A DNA stretch of 64,000 nt, taken from Colwellia sp. Its GTDB lineage: Bacteria > Pseudomonadota > Gammaproteobacteria > Enterobacterales > Alteromonadaceae. Under the pieces are notes generated by a model. The model saw only the letters and a program-made list of their open reading frames with translations, had not been told where the DNA came from and did not search any database. Of the stretch, positions 1-6,731 are shown piece after piece; the stretch's first letter is position 1, and each line of letters starts with the position of its first letter. A program made the translations under genes and the position numbers. The stretch spans positions 25,361 to 89,360 of the forward strand of contig JAPHTO010000037.1 in assembly GCA_026196955.1 (NCBI GenBank). The letters are read 5' to 3'.

Positions 1-1109
1 TACCTAAAGTAATTATGGCAAAACCTGGTGAGTTTAGTGAGCAGGCCTTTTTAAATGACAAGCTTGACTTAACCCAAGCAGAAGCTATCGCAGACTTGAT
101 TAACTCAAGCTCTGAGCAAGCAGCACGCTCTGCCCTACACTCTTTGCAAGGAGACTTTTCCACACTAGTACATGAAATGGTAGAAAGCATCATACATTTG
201 CGTATGTATGTTGAGGCAGCCATTGACTTTCCTGAAGAAGAAATTGATTTTTTAGCTGACAAAAAAATTGTTAATGACCTTAAAGCCATCATTAGCCAAG
301 TTGAAGATGTACGAAAAAAAGCACATCAAGGCAGTATCATACGTGAAGGCATGCGTGTGGTTATTGCCGGTAAACCTAATGCTGGAAAATCAAGCCTATT
401 AAACGCCTTAAGTGGCAAAGAAAGTGCCATAGTTACCGATATTGCCGGCACCACCCGTGATGTACTTGCAGAGCAAATACACATTGATGGTATGCCGCTG
501 CATATCATTGATACTGCAGGTCTACGCGAAAGTGATGATAGAGTTGAACAAATAGGTATAGAGCGCGCTTGGCAAGAAATAAAACAAGCAGATCGCGTGT
601 TATTAATGGTTGACGCTAGTGAAAACCATAGCGTTTTAGAAGATGAGCAAGATCTTAAAAGTTATTACCCTGAATTCTTTGAAAAGCTGCCGAGCAATAT
701 CGGCTTAACATTAGTTAGAAACAAAGCCGATCTTAATCAGGCTATTTCACCTGAAAATATTGGTTTAACTGAATTTACTGACAATCAGCAAATAAAACAC
801 ACCATAGTCACCTTATCTGCCAAAACAGGTAACGGCGTTGATGCACTGAAAGAGCACTTAAAAGCAATTATGGGCTACCAAGGTAGCACAGAGGGTGGAT
901 TTATGGCTAGAAGACGTCATTTAACCGCTTTAGACAACACTCACCAGCATTTAATTACAGGCTTGGAGCAACTGGAATCTTTTGTTGCGGGCGAAATTCT
1001 GGCGGAAGAGTTACGTATTTGCCAGCAAGAATTAGATCAAATCACCGGAGAGTTCACCAGTGATGATCTACTAAGCAAAATATTTAGTTCTTTTTGTATT
1101 GGTAAATAA
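1..1109 (+). CDS. mnmE: tRNA uridine-5-carboxymethylaminomethyl(34) synthesis GTPase MnmE (5'-truncated)
   Basis: GTPase that works with MnmG to modify the wobble uridine (U34) of several tRNAs in the cytoplasm. The reading frame is open to the window edge. The ATG at 15 is internal, because the preceding codons (PKVI) continue the conserved stretch ending in [10 protein letters not shown], so about 90 N-terminal residues are missing. Visible motifs are the P-loop GKPNAGKSS, the switch segment [13 protein letters not shown] of G3, NKAD of G4, and the C-terminal CIGK carrying the conserved cysteine. The partner gene mnmG lies downstream beyond the cassette region and oriC. An intrinsic hairpin follows the stop. 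Identity is very secure. Confidence 0.97.
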   Translation, partial: PKVIMAKPGEFSEQAFLNDKLDLTQAEAIADLINSSSEQAARSALHSLQGDFSTLVHEMVESIIHLRMYVEAAIDFPEEEIDFLADKKIVNDLKAIISQVEDVRKKAHQGSIIREGMRVVIAGKPNAGKSSLLNALSGKESAIVTDIAGTTRDVLAEQIHIDGMPLHIIDTAGLRESDDRVEQIGIERAWQEIKQADRVLLMVDASENHSVLEDEQDLKSYYPEFFEKLPSNIGLTLVRNKADLNQAISPENIGLTEFTDNQQIKHTIVTLSAKTGNGVDALKEHLKAIMGYQGSTEGGFMARRRHLTALDNTHQHLITGLEQLESFVAGEILAEELRICQQELDQITGEFTSDDLLSKIFSSFCIGK

Positions 1110-1132
1110 AACAAAAATCCTACCTGATCAAA

Positions 1133-1158
1133 TCACGCTTTCCCCCTAGAAAGCGTGA
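1133..1158 (+). terminator. hairpin after mnmE
   Basis: A perfect 10-bp stem (TCACGCTTTC / GAAAGCGTGA) with a 6-nt loop sits 24 bp after the mnmE stop. The following sequence is pyrimidine-rich but has no pure T tract, so termination is likely rather than certain. It marks the end of the housekeeping block before the cassette-like region. Confidence 0.6.
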
Positions 1159-1292
1159 ACTTTCCTACTTTCTACACTTTTATAAAAACACTGCTGATAA
1201 GTATTTGAAATATTGTGTAAATAAATATAGATTAATGATGAAAATAAGCTTATTTCCCGTCTAATAAGCTGTTAGTTTTAAAAGGAAGTGTT

Positions 1293-1970
1293 GTGCAACG
1301 TGATACAAAAGTAGCTAAGAATGTATCTGAGTATTTAAATATATTAAAAGAAAGTGGCTATATGAGTCTTTATCGAGGGCAAGAAGAAGATTGGCCTTTA
1401 ATACCCTCAATAGGCAGAGTAAATGTTGTCGTTATAGAGGGATTACTTGAAGTCGAACAAAATATACTCGAAAGCCTAAAACTTCTTGGTCACCCTTTTT
1501 TTAAAGGTGATATTACAAATGAAAGTGACTGGATTTTACATGCTCAACATTATGGATTGCCTTCAAGACTACTAGACTTTACAACTAATCCTCTAAAAGC
1601 CCTTTACTTTGCGGTTGAGTCAAATTCTGAATCAGATGGAGTTGTTTTTACAATAGATGAATATGGAGATGCGGAATTTCCATCATTAGAAATAAAGTCT
1701 GCGTGCTTTTACCGTCCAACGCATATTAATTCAAGGATTACAGCACAAGAAAGTGCTTTTGCTGTTTTCCCTTTGGAATATAGTACGTTAGAAATGAAAC
1801 CATTAGACGAATATACACAGCGTTCCTTAACTCAGAAAGTTATAATTCCAGCAGAGTCCAAAGAAGATATTAAAAAGGATTTAAGCATCTTGGGAATTAA
1901 TAAAATGAGTATATATCCAGGTATTGAAGGGATTGTAGAAAAAATAAAAGAAGAGTGTGGTTTAACTTAA
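1293..1970 (+). CDS. FRG domain-containing protein (cassette A)
   Basis: A 225-residue protein with the FRG domain signature: YRGQEEDW near residues 28-35, then HAQHYGLPSRLLDFTTNPLK near 87-106 and ALYFAV. FRG domains occur in many prophage, plasmid and defence-associated proteins. The biochemical activity is not established, and I infer none. The start is a GTG with a good AAAGGAAG ribosome site 4-11 bp upstream. It lies 22 bp after the GTTAGTT core heptamer at 1271. The stop abuts an R''-like AACTTAC at 1971-1977, nearly the reverse complement of that heptamer. This identifies the gene as a self-contained cassette. No signal peptide or membrane segment is visible. Confidence 0.8.
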   Translation: MQRDTKVAKNVSEYLNILKESGYMSLYRGQEEDWPLIPSIGRVNVVVIEGLLEVEQNILESLKLLGHPFFKGDITNESDWILHAQHYGLPSRLLDFTTNPLKALYFAVESNSESDGVVFTIDEYGDAEFPSLEIKSACFYRPTHINSRITAQESAFAVFPLEYSTLEMKPLDEYTQRSLTQKVIIPAESKEDIKKDLSILGINKMSIYPGIEGIVEKIKEECGLT

Positions 1971-2068
1971 AACTTACAAGTCACTCAAAAGGACAAAAAA
2001 ACAGTTGGCTTTTGCACCTTCGTCGCTGATTTTAGCCAAAATTTTTACCGCTTAACGAGGCGTCATAC
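1971..2068 (+). repeat. attC-like site A
   Basis: About 98 bp between an R''-like AACTTAC (1971-1977) and an R'-like GTCATAC (2062-2068). The centre can pair through TTGGCT and AGCCAA. The segment after R'' resembles the start of Vibrio repeats (ACAA..C.CTCAA.AGG). The right end has the short CC-loop-GG hairpin just before R' that is also seen in the other sites. The R' heptamer departs from GTTRRRY at the third base. Confidence 0.75.
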
Positions 2069-2085
2069 ACAAGGAAGATAAGAGT

Positions 2086-2574
2086 TTGAGCAATATTTTA
2101 ATCTTTGGTAATTCAAGTTCCGGTAAATCAACACTTGCAAAGAGCATGTGTAAAGATCAAGGCCTAGCGCATTTAGATTTAGATTCGTTTGCATGGGAAG
2201 CAACAACTCCCCCTCGAAGAAAAAGTTTAAACGCTTCTAAAAAAGACATTGATAATTTTATCAAAACAAATGATTCTTGGGTTATCGAGGGTTGTTATAC
2301 TGACTTGCTAGAGCTAGCCAAATCACATTCCAGTGAAATAATATTTATGAACTTACCAATTGAAGAGTGTATTTCAAATGCAAAATCTCGCCCTTGGGAA
2401 CCCCATAAGTATAAATCAAAGCAAGCTCAAGACGAAAACTTGGAAATGTTAATTGACTGGATATGCCAATATAAACAAAGAGATGACACTTTCTCAATGG
2501 TTGCGCATCAAAATTTCTATAATAATTACATCGGTAAAAAACGAATAATAAACAGTAATATAAAGTGCATATAG
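2086..2574 (+). CDS. P-loop nucleoside kinase-like protein (topology-modulation/FlaR-like), cassette B
   Basis: A 162-residue protein opening with a P-loop, GNSSSGKST at residues 8-16, followed by HLDLDSFAWE, a pattern of the small AAA/adenylate-kinase-like family annotated as DNA topology modulation (FlaR) or shikimate-kinase-like. The true substrate is unknown. The start is a TTG preceded by the purine-rich AAGGAAGATAAGAG, 24 bp after the R' heptamer of attC A. The stop TAG lies within the R''-like stretch of attC B. The C-terminus beyond residue 140 is basic and lacks recognisable motifs. Confidence 0.72.
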   Translation: MSNILIFGNSSSGKSTLAKSMCKDQGLAHLDLDSFAWEATTPPRRKSLNASKKDIDNFIKTNDSWVIEGCYTDLLELAKSHSSEIIFMNLPIEECISNAKSRPWEPHKYKSKQAQDENLEMLIDWICQYKQRDDTFSMVAHQNFYNNYIGKKRIINSNIKCI

Positions 2575-2664
2575 CAAGACAATTAAGTCGGGCTCGTAAC
2601 AGTTGGCTCAGTTTCGCTTCATATTTTAGCAAACTATTAAAGAGCCCCTTAATGGGCGTTAGTT
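2568..2664 (+). repeat. attC-like site B
   Basis: About 97 bp ending in the R'-like GTTAGTT at 2658-2664. It begins at an ATATAGC-like R'' overlapping the stop of the upstream gene. It shares AACAGTTGGCT with site A, and a TTCGCTTCA..ATTTTA core with site D. The right end carries GCCC-6 nt-GGGC directly before GTTA, as in Vibrio-type repeats. It starts the next cassette. Confidence 0.78.
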
Positions 2665-2684
2665 TATACAACGGATAGGGTTGA

Positions 2685-3074
2685 ATGAATCCAGATTATA
2701 CGAAATATACACTTGTAGAGTTGTATGATGTTAAAGATAACATTGATAACGAGTCTTATCCCGAACGATATGCTTCACTATTAAATGAGATAAGAAAGCG
2801 AGAGATGACCCCTGAGAAGGAACCTGAGCCTCAGAAGCCTAATAAAAAAAATAAAGCTTACATTGCAAGATTTATAATGCTCCTTTGCATTCCTTTTTTT
2901 TCATGGCAATTAATTAATGCATATAAGCATGGTTCGATTCATTTCAAAAATGATCATGTATATCACCTTAGTGCACAACCAACAGCGTTTTATGTAGCTG
3001 TTTTGATTCATGTGATTTGTCTTTTGATAGCATTACGTACAGTGTTTAAAGGTTTGGGACAAAGTAATGCTTAA
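2685..3074 (+). CDS. small membrane protein of unknown function, cassette C
   Basis: A 129-residue protein not recognised as a named family. The N-terminal half (about residues 1-58) is hydrophilic and charged, ending in a lysine/proline/glutamate-rich linker. Two hydrophobic segments follow, near residues 61-80 and 100-122, consistent with two membrane passes. The ATG lies 27 bp after the R' heptamer of attC B. The stop TAA lies inside the R'' heptamer GCTTAAC of attC C, so the gene fills its cassette. No promoter is evident, and expression would depend on upstream transcription. Confidence 0.65.
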   Translation: MNPDYTKYTLVELYDVKDNIDNESYPERYASLLNEIRKREMTPEKEPEPQKPNKKNKAYIARFIMLLCIPFFSWQLINAYKHGSIHFKNDHVYHLSAQPTAFYVAVLIHVICLLIALRTVFKGLGQSNA

Positions 3075-3167
3075 CAAGAAAATAAACAGAGCCTCAAAAC
3101 AATTGTTTTTTGCTCCTTCATCACTTATTTTACCAATTATTATCAGCCCATTAAACGGGTGTTATGT
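3069..3167 (+). repeat. attC-like site C
   Basis: 99 bp from GCTTAAC (3069-3075, matching RYYYAAC) to GTTATGT (3161-3167). The right end is GCCC-loop-CGGGT directly before GTTA, and the core contains CTTCATCACTTATTTTA, related to the cores of sites B and D. The R' heptamer is the exact reverse complement of the R'' heptamer that closes the next cassette. Confidence 0.82.
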
Positions 3168-3194
3168 GTAGCAGAAACCGCTAAGGAGTGATAC

Positions 3195-3671
3195 ATGTCT
3201 GATATTATTATCAGAGGCGCAAATTTAAATGACTTGCCGACTTTACTTGAGTTTGAGCAGCATATAATAACTGCAGAGCGCCCTTATGATAACCACTTAA
3301 AAGATGATCCTATTTCATATTATGATTTGAAGGAGCTCATCTTGTCAGAAAAAGCAGAAGTACTTGTCGCTGAAGTATCCAATGAAATAGTCGGCTCTGG
3401 ATATGCACAAATAAAAGAATCAAAACCATATATGAAGCATGATTTACATTCTTATCTAGGTTTCATGTATGTCGCACCTAATTATAGAGGTAAAGGCATT
3501 AATAAGTTGATACTCAACGCCCTTCAGGCATGGAGCAAAGCCCAAAATGTATATCACTGTATTTTAGATGTATATTCAGGTAATCAGCTAGCTATAAGGG
3601 CTTACGAAAAAGTAGGATTCAAGAGTAATCTCATTGAAATGTGTGTATCTTTAGATGAAACACACACATAA
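3195..3671 (+). CDS. GNAT family N-acetyltransferase, cassette D
   Basis: A 158-residue acetyl-CoA-dependent acyltransferase of the GNAT fold. The acetyl-CoA pyrophosphate-binding motif A appears as YVAPNYRGKGINKLIL (about residues 95-110), followed by the C-terminal NQLAIRAYEKVGF motif. The substrate cannot be told from sequence. The start ATG has an excellent AAGGAG site and sits 34 bp after the R' heptamer of attC C. The stop lies inside the R'' heptamer ACATAAC of attC D. This is the best-delimited cassette in the array, because its two ends (G|TTATGT and ACATAAC) match perfectly as inverted copies. Confidence 0.88.
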   Translation: MSDIIIRGANLNDLPTLLEFEQHIITAERPYDNHLKDDPISYYDLKELILSEKAEVLVAEVSNEIVGSGYAQIKESKPYMKHDLHSYLGFMYVAPNYRGKGINKLILNALQAWSKAQNVYHCILDVYSGNQLAIRAYEKVGFKSNLIEMCVSLDETHT

Positions 3672-3761
3672 CGAGCAAACTTAATGAAGCTTCTAACCGT
3701 TAACTCTATTTCGCTTCACATTTTAATCAGCTGATATTTGCCCACTATTTGGGCGTTACAC
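3666..3761 (+). repeat. attC-like site D
   Basis: 96 bp from ACATAAC (3666-3672) to GTTACAC (3755-3761). The core has TATTTCGCTTCACATTTTA, shared with site B and with the remnant at 5439-5512. GCCC-7 nt-GGGC precedes GTTA at the right end. R'' and R' differ from each other, as expected if the right half-heptamer belongs to the following cassette. Confidence 0.82.
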
Positions 3762-3779
3762 GCACAAAAAGGGTTCCTA

Positions 3780-4082
3780 ATGAATTTAAAACTTAAGTTA
3801 ATATTCTCAGCAATAGCTCTTATTTTGACAAATGGCTGTACCTCTTATAGTGCAGAAGATTATGGAGATCCTGATGTCAGTAAAAAGGAATCTTCATGTA
3901 TAAATATGGAGCCAGCTCAAGAGATGAAATGTAAAGAAAGAGAGCAAAGCTTATTAATCGGCTTAGGTGCTGACAAAGATTGTAATCACCCATATGATTA
4001 TGAAAGAAACAGATGTAAAAGTGCGCAAGCAAAGCAAAAAAAGGCGCTTGACGACTCACTTAAAAAGCATACGGATAAATAG
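3780..4082 (+). CDS. small lipoprotein of unknown function, cassette E
   Basis: A 100-residue protein starting at the ATG at 3780, which has an AGGG site upstream. The in-frame ATG at 3738 lies inside attC site D and is rejected. The N-terminus is a lipoprotein signal with lipobox LTNGC (Cys at residue 20), followed by a short hydrophilic, lysine-rich mature part. Four further cysteines could form disulfides. Family not recognised. The start lies 25 bp after the R' heptamer of attC D, which fits the cassette pattern. The 3' end lies inside an inverted repeat (4062-4101). Confidence 0.68.
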   Translation: MNLKLKLIFSAIALILTNGCTSYSAEDYGDPDVSKKESSCINMEPAQEMKCKEREQSLLIGLGADKDCNHPYDYERNRCKSAQAKQKKALDDSLKKHTDK

Positions 4083-4101
4083 TAGGTGCAGTATGCTTTT
4101 T
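4062..4101 (+). terminator. hairpin overlapping the 3' end of the cassette E gene
   Basis: The arms AAAAAGCATAC (4062-4072) and GTATGCTTTTT (4091-4101) form an 11-bp perfect stem ending in five T. The stop codon of the lipoprotein gene lies in the 18-nt loop. It looks like an intrinsic terminator, which would be unusual inside a cassette array because it would cut read-through to downstream genes. Confidence 0.55.
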
Positions 4102-4102
4102 C

Positions 4103-4131
4103 TTAATAAATTAGCCAATAAGGCGCTCACT
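4103..4131 (+). repeat. possible decayed attC right end
   Basis: The stretch AGCC-aataa-GGCGCTCACTTG resembles the right ends of the intact sites (short GCC/GGC hairpin before R'), but the expected GTTA is lost. A similar AATAA..GGCGC sequence recurs at 5495-5512. Tentative. Confidence 0.35.
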
Positions 4132-4328
4132 TGAGTTTTGGTTTTGGAGTTCTATAATTTGTTTGTCCTTTGATATTGTTCATTTAATAGGATTAAAACA
4201 ACAATGCGCAAATTTATAAGCAAAGTGCATTTTACCCCGCATTTTTATTAAATGGCATTTTGGTGTAGTGTATTAATAGCAAATATTTAATGGGTATAGA
4301 TTTTTATCAATAACATGGAGAGTCCTAA

Positions 4329-4667
4329 ATGGATTATTTTATAGGTGCATTAAAAAAATATGCGGATTTCAATGGAAGAGCACGCAGAAAAGAATATTGG
4401 ATGTTCGTCCTTATTTATATGATTATCAACTTTATTTTAGCTTTACTTGGTATGGATATAATTTCAATAGTTATAGGTCTTGCTCTTTTAATTCCAAGTA
4501 TCAGCATTGGTACTAGAAGGTTACATGATACAGGCCGTTCTGGATGGTGGCAGTTAATCTACTTTGTACCACTTATCGGTTTAATCGTAATGCTTGTTTT
4601 CTTAGTTCAAGATAGTCATGACGATAACGACTATGGTGTAAACCCTAAATCTACTGCGTCAGCATAA
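4329..4667 (+). CDS. DUF805 family membrane protein
   Basis: A 112-residue protein typical of DUF805 (YhaH/YhaI-like): the N-terminal FNGRARRKEYW motif at about residues 14-24, two or more hydrophobic helices, the central IGTRRLHDTGRSGWW motif, and the C-terminal hydrophobic helix ending in a short acidic NDYG tail. Function is unknown; it is an inner-membrane protein. The ATG follows a GGAG site. Unlike the upstream cassettes, it has a long AT-rich leader (about 195 bp), so it may carry its own promoter. A short attC-like inverted repeat follows at 4687-4728. Confidence 0.85.
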   Translation: MDYFIGALKKYADFNGRARRKEYWMFVLIYMIINFILALLGMDIISIVIGLALLIPSISIGTRRLHDTGRSGWWQLIYFVPLIGLIVMLVFLVQDSHDDNDYGVNPKSTASA

Positions 4668-4686
4668 AGCCTAAAAAAATGTTTAA

Positions 4687-4728
4687 AGAACACATAACAA
4701 GCTAATTTTTAGGGGGTTATGTGTTTCT
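4687..4728 (+). repeat. collapsed attC-like inverted repeat
   Basis: The arms AGAACACATAAC (4687-4698) and GTTATGTGTTTCT (4716-4728) are inverted copies apart from one inserted T, with a 17-nt spacer. The inner heptamers ACATAAC and GTTATGT are identical to the R'' and R' heptamers bounding the GNAT cassette. The spacer lacks the usual L boxes, so this may be an attC with its middle deleted, or an unrelated hairpin. The next gene starts 24 bp after GTTATGT, the same spacing as in the intact cassettes. Confidence 0.5.
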
Positions 4729-4745
4729 CTAAATTGGAGTTTTTA

Positions 4746-4994
4746 ATGCTAGAATTAAGACCAAATTGCGAGTGTTGTGATAAGGATTTACCACCAGAAT
4801 CGACGGAAGCTCATATCTGCACATTTGAATGCACTTTTTGCACAAGTTGTGTTGAAGGGGTTTTAAATAACCAATGCCCTAATTGTGGTGGTAACTTTGT
4901 TAGTCGGCCAATTAGACCTAGTGCTGCATTAAAAAAGCATCCAGCATCAACTAAACGTATATTAAAAGAACAGGGTTGTTCGCCAACACCATAA
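4746..4994 (+). CDS. DUF1272 zinc-ribbon-like protein
   Basis: An 82-residue DUF1272 protein. It opens LELRPNCECCDKDLPP and carries eight cysteines in CxxC-type pairs (CECC, CTFCTSC, CPNC), plus one more near the C-terminus, suggesting zinc binding. Biological role unknown. The ATG at 4746 is chosen over the upstream in-frame ATG at 4719 because it has GGAG 6-9 bp upstream and gives the family's usual N-terminus. The stop overlaps CCATAAT, a decayed form of the expected R'' ACATAAC, hinting that this too was a cassette. Confidence 0.85.
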   Translation: MLELRPNCECCDKDLPPESTEAHICTFECTFCTSCVEGVLNNQCPNCGGNFVSRPIRPSAALKKHPASTKRILKEQGCSPTP

Positions 4995-5096
4995 TAAAAA
5001 TATTGTTTTGCTTAAAGCGTATTTCAACATTTAAATAGTCTTATATTTCATGCCATACTCACTTAAACAGATTATTACTTTTAAATGGGAGATTAC

Positions 5097-5438
5097 ATGA
5101 GATACGTCTTCAACCTAGTGCTCATAATAGTTGTATTACTCAGTGCAATGGCAGGAGTTGCCAAAGTAATGCATACCCCACAAGAAGTAGAATTTCTTCA
5201 AAGCTTTGGGTTAAATAATACACATATTAGTATTTTTGGAGCTGTTCAAATTTTAGGGGCTGCATTGCTTTCTTATAAAAAAATGCGATTATACGGTGCT
5301 GTATTAGTGGTTGTAGGGTTCTTTATTTCTGCAGTCTTAATTTTTGTTAGTGGTAACACTGGTTTTGCGCTTATTTCGTTACTGCCTGTTGTGTTAACTA
5401 CTGTTATTATTCAAAAAACGGTTAAATTAAAAAAATAA
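5097..5438 (+). CDS. DoxX-like small membrane protein
   Basis: A 113-residue protein with four hydrophobic helices (about residues 3-22, 42-60, 65-86, 88-108). A short SAMAGVAKV motif in the first helix and a FxxSFGLN loop are typical of DoxX-like/DUF4267-type small integral membrane proteins. Function unknown. ATG 5097 is preferred over ATG 5085 because GGGAG lies 7-11 bp upstream of it. A decayed attC-like sequence follows the stop. Confidence 0.6.
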   Translation: MRYVFNLVLIIVVLLSAMAGVAKVMHTPQEVEFLQSFGLNNTHISIFGAVQILGAALLSYKKMRLYGAVLVVVGFFISAVLIFVSGNTGFALISLLPVVLTTVIIQKTVKLKK

Positions 5439-5512
5439 AATAATTAAAGCGGTACAGATAAACGTCACCCTTTCTATTTTACTTCACATTTACTCAATAA
5501 AAAGGCGCACTC
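5439..5512 (+). repeat. degenerate attC-like site
   Basis: TTTCTATTTTACTTCACATTTACTCA aligns over its length with the core of site D, but the R' end reads GGCGCACTC instead of GGGCGTTA. The site is therefore probably non-functional. It marks the right-hand, decayed part of the array. Confidence 0.5.
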
Positions 5513-5863
5513 TTGTATTTATATTTGGGCTATCTTCTCGTTCAATTTTATCCGTTAATAGTAAAGTTATTTGAAACCAATATTTCAGCTTCATCAATAT
5601 TGTTTTCAGTTATTGTTGTTTTTATTTGGTCACTTATTCCTTTTATTGGCTTCGGGTTAGCTAAGTTGCTTAATGCGAACGGTAAGGCGAGTAAACATTT
5701 TCTATTTATCTTTGGGTTTGGTATTGGATTAATCGAAAATGGTTTGTATTTTTTTGATCTATTAGCTAAAAATCAAAGCTACATTGGTACTTTTATCATT
5801 TTCTGTTTATTTTTTATTACCGCTTTTATCACACTAAATAAAACAGAATTGAGTACTCATTGA
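5513..5863 (+). CDS. hypothetical four-helix membrane protein
   Basis: A 116-residue, very hydrophobic protein with about four predicted membrane segments (residues 3-17, 25-48, 62-80, 88-108). No family recognised. The start is a TTG immediately after the degenerate attC, with no good ribosome site, so either the true start or the gene itself is uncertain. Codon use looks like its neighbours. It is the last small gene before mioC. Confidence 0.45.
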   Translation: MYLYLGYLLVQFYPLIVKLFETNISASSILFSVIVVFIWSLIPFIGFGLAKLLNANGKASKHFLFIFGFGIGLIENGLYFFDLLAKNQSYIGTFIIFCLFFITAFITLNKTELSTH

Positions 5864-5994
5864 AATAAAATTACTACCTTTTGTTGAACACCCAGCTAGT
5901 ATCAACCTTAACCCTGTAGACGGGTCAAGTATGGTTAGAATAATTTATCCTATTAGGTATACAATGAGCGCTTTATTCATCCATAGATACTTAT

Positions 5995-6462
5995 ATGAGC
6001 TCATTTCAAATTATTGTCGGCAGTATGCTTGGTGCAACAGAATATGTTGCTGAAGCCTGTGAAGAACAACTTAATACCCAAAATCATCAAGCCATTGTAC
6101 ATTTAAAACCCGATTTTTCATCGATCCTTGCGAGCACTTTTTCAGCAAAAGATAAAAAAAACAACACATGGTTAATTTGTACCTCTACTCATGGCGCAGG
6201 CGACTTTCCTGATAACATTCAAGCATTCGTTGAAGATCTTAAAAATTGTGAACAAGATCTATCCTCAATTCGTTTTATGATCATCGCTGTTGGAGATTCT
6301 AGCTACGATACCTTTTGTAAAGCAGGTATAGATATAAATAAACTACTAATAACAAAAGGTTGCAGAGAACTACTGACAATTAAAACCCTAGATATGAGTC
6401 AAGATATCGATCCAGAAGATCTTGCCCAAGCATGGTTAAGTGAAAATAGTGATCTTTTATAA
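5995..6462 (+). CDS. mioC: flavodoxin-like protein MioC
   Basis: A 155-residue flavodoxin-fold FMN protein. The flavodoxin loop appears as GSMLGATEYVA (residues 8-18), followed by STHGAGDFPDNIQAF (about 64-78), the FMN-binding segment, and AVGDSSYDTFC. In E. coli mioC lies beside oriC and its transcription crosses the origin; the same arrangement is seen here, with transcription running into oriC and then mnmG. Full length for the family. Confidence 0.95.
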   Translation: MSSFQIIVGSMLGATEYVAEACEEQLNTQNHQAIVHLKPDFSSILASTFSAKDKKNNTWLICTSTHGAGDFPDNIQAFVEDLKNCEQDLSSIRFMIIAVGDSSYDTFCKAGIDINKLLITKGCRELLTIKTLDMSQDIDPEDLAQAWLSENSDLL

Positions 6463-6511
6463 CCTTCTTACCCATAAGTTATTAACAAATCCTCTGTTAG
6501 TAAAACTCATC

Positions 6512-6520
6512 TGTGGATAG
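6512..6520 (-). promoter_or_regulatory. DnaA box
   Basis: TGTGGATAG, the complement of CTATCCACA, one base from the strong TTATCCACA box. It is the box nearest mioC. Confidence 0.75.
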
Positions 6521-6584
6521 TTTGGTGAGTAAACTATTAATTTTCTATTATTATTCAGTTATTAGTTTTAGTAATTAATTTCAC

Positions 6585-6593
6585 TGTGGATAA
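6585..6593 (-). promoter_or_regulatory. DnaA box (perfect)
   Basis: TGTGGATAA, the exact complement of the consensus TTATCCACA, in the same orientation as the box at 6512. Confidence 0.85.
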
Positions 6594-6731
6594 AACAAGG
6601 TTTTGATCAGGGCTTATAAGTGACTTGATCAAACTTTGATCACAACTTTATCATTTGTTTAACCTTATAAAAAATATAATAAAAAAACACTTACTCACAG
6701 CAAATGGCTTCCTTAATAAGTAATAGTAATA

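Larger units (their letters stand above)
1271..5863 (+). mobile_element. integron gene-cassette array without integrase (CALIN-like)
   Basis: A block of compact, mostly promoterless small genes, all on the plus strand, inserted between mnmE and mioC. Four clear attC-like sites end at 2068, 2664, 3167 and 3761, and weaker remnants follow towards 5512. In the clear part, each gene starts 22-34 bp after an R'-like GTTRRRY heptamer and ends on or next to an R''-like heptamer, the classical cassette layout. The encoded functions (FRG domain, P-loop kinase-like, GNAT, lipoprotein, DUF805, DUF1272) are of the kind often carried by cassettes. No tyrosine recombinase is present in the window. The left border is set at the GTTAGTT heptamer (1271-1277). 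The right border is uncertain. Confidence 0.8.

Noticed and set aside
2345..2671. 108-residue minus-strand ORF across cassette B and attC B
   Set aside because: It overlaps a well-supported plus-strand gene and a repeat, has no family features and no good start.
3738..3779. Upstream in-frame start for the cassette E lipoprotein
   Set aside because: It lies inside attC site D and would add 14 residues before a proper lipoprotein signal; the ATG at 3780 has a ribosome site.
1110..5994. Tyrosine-recombinase integrase gene in the cassette region
   Set aside because: No frame on either strand in this region encodes a protein of about 320 residues or the R..H-R-Y motifs; all sizeable frames are accounted for.
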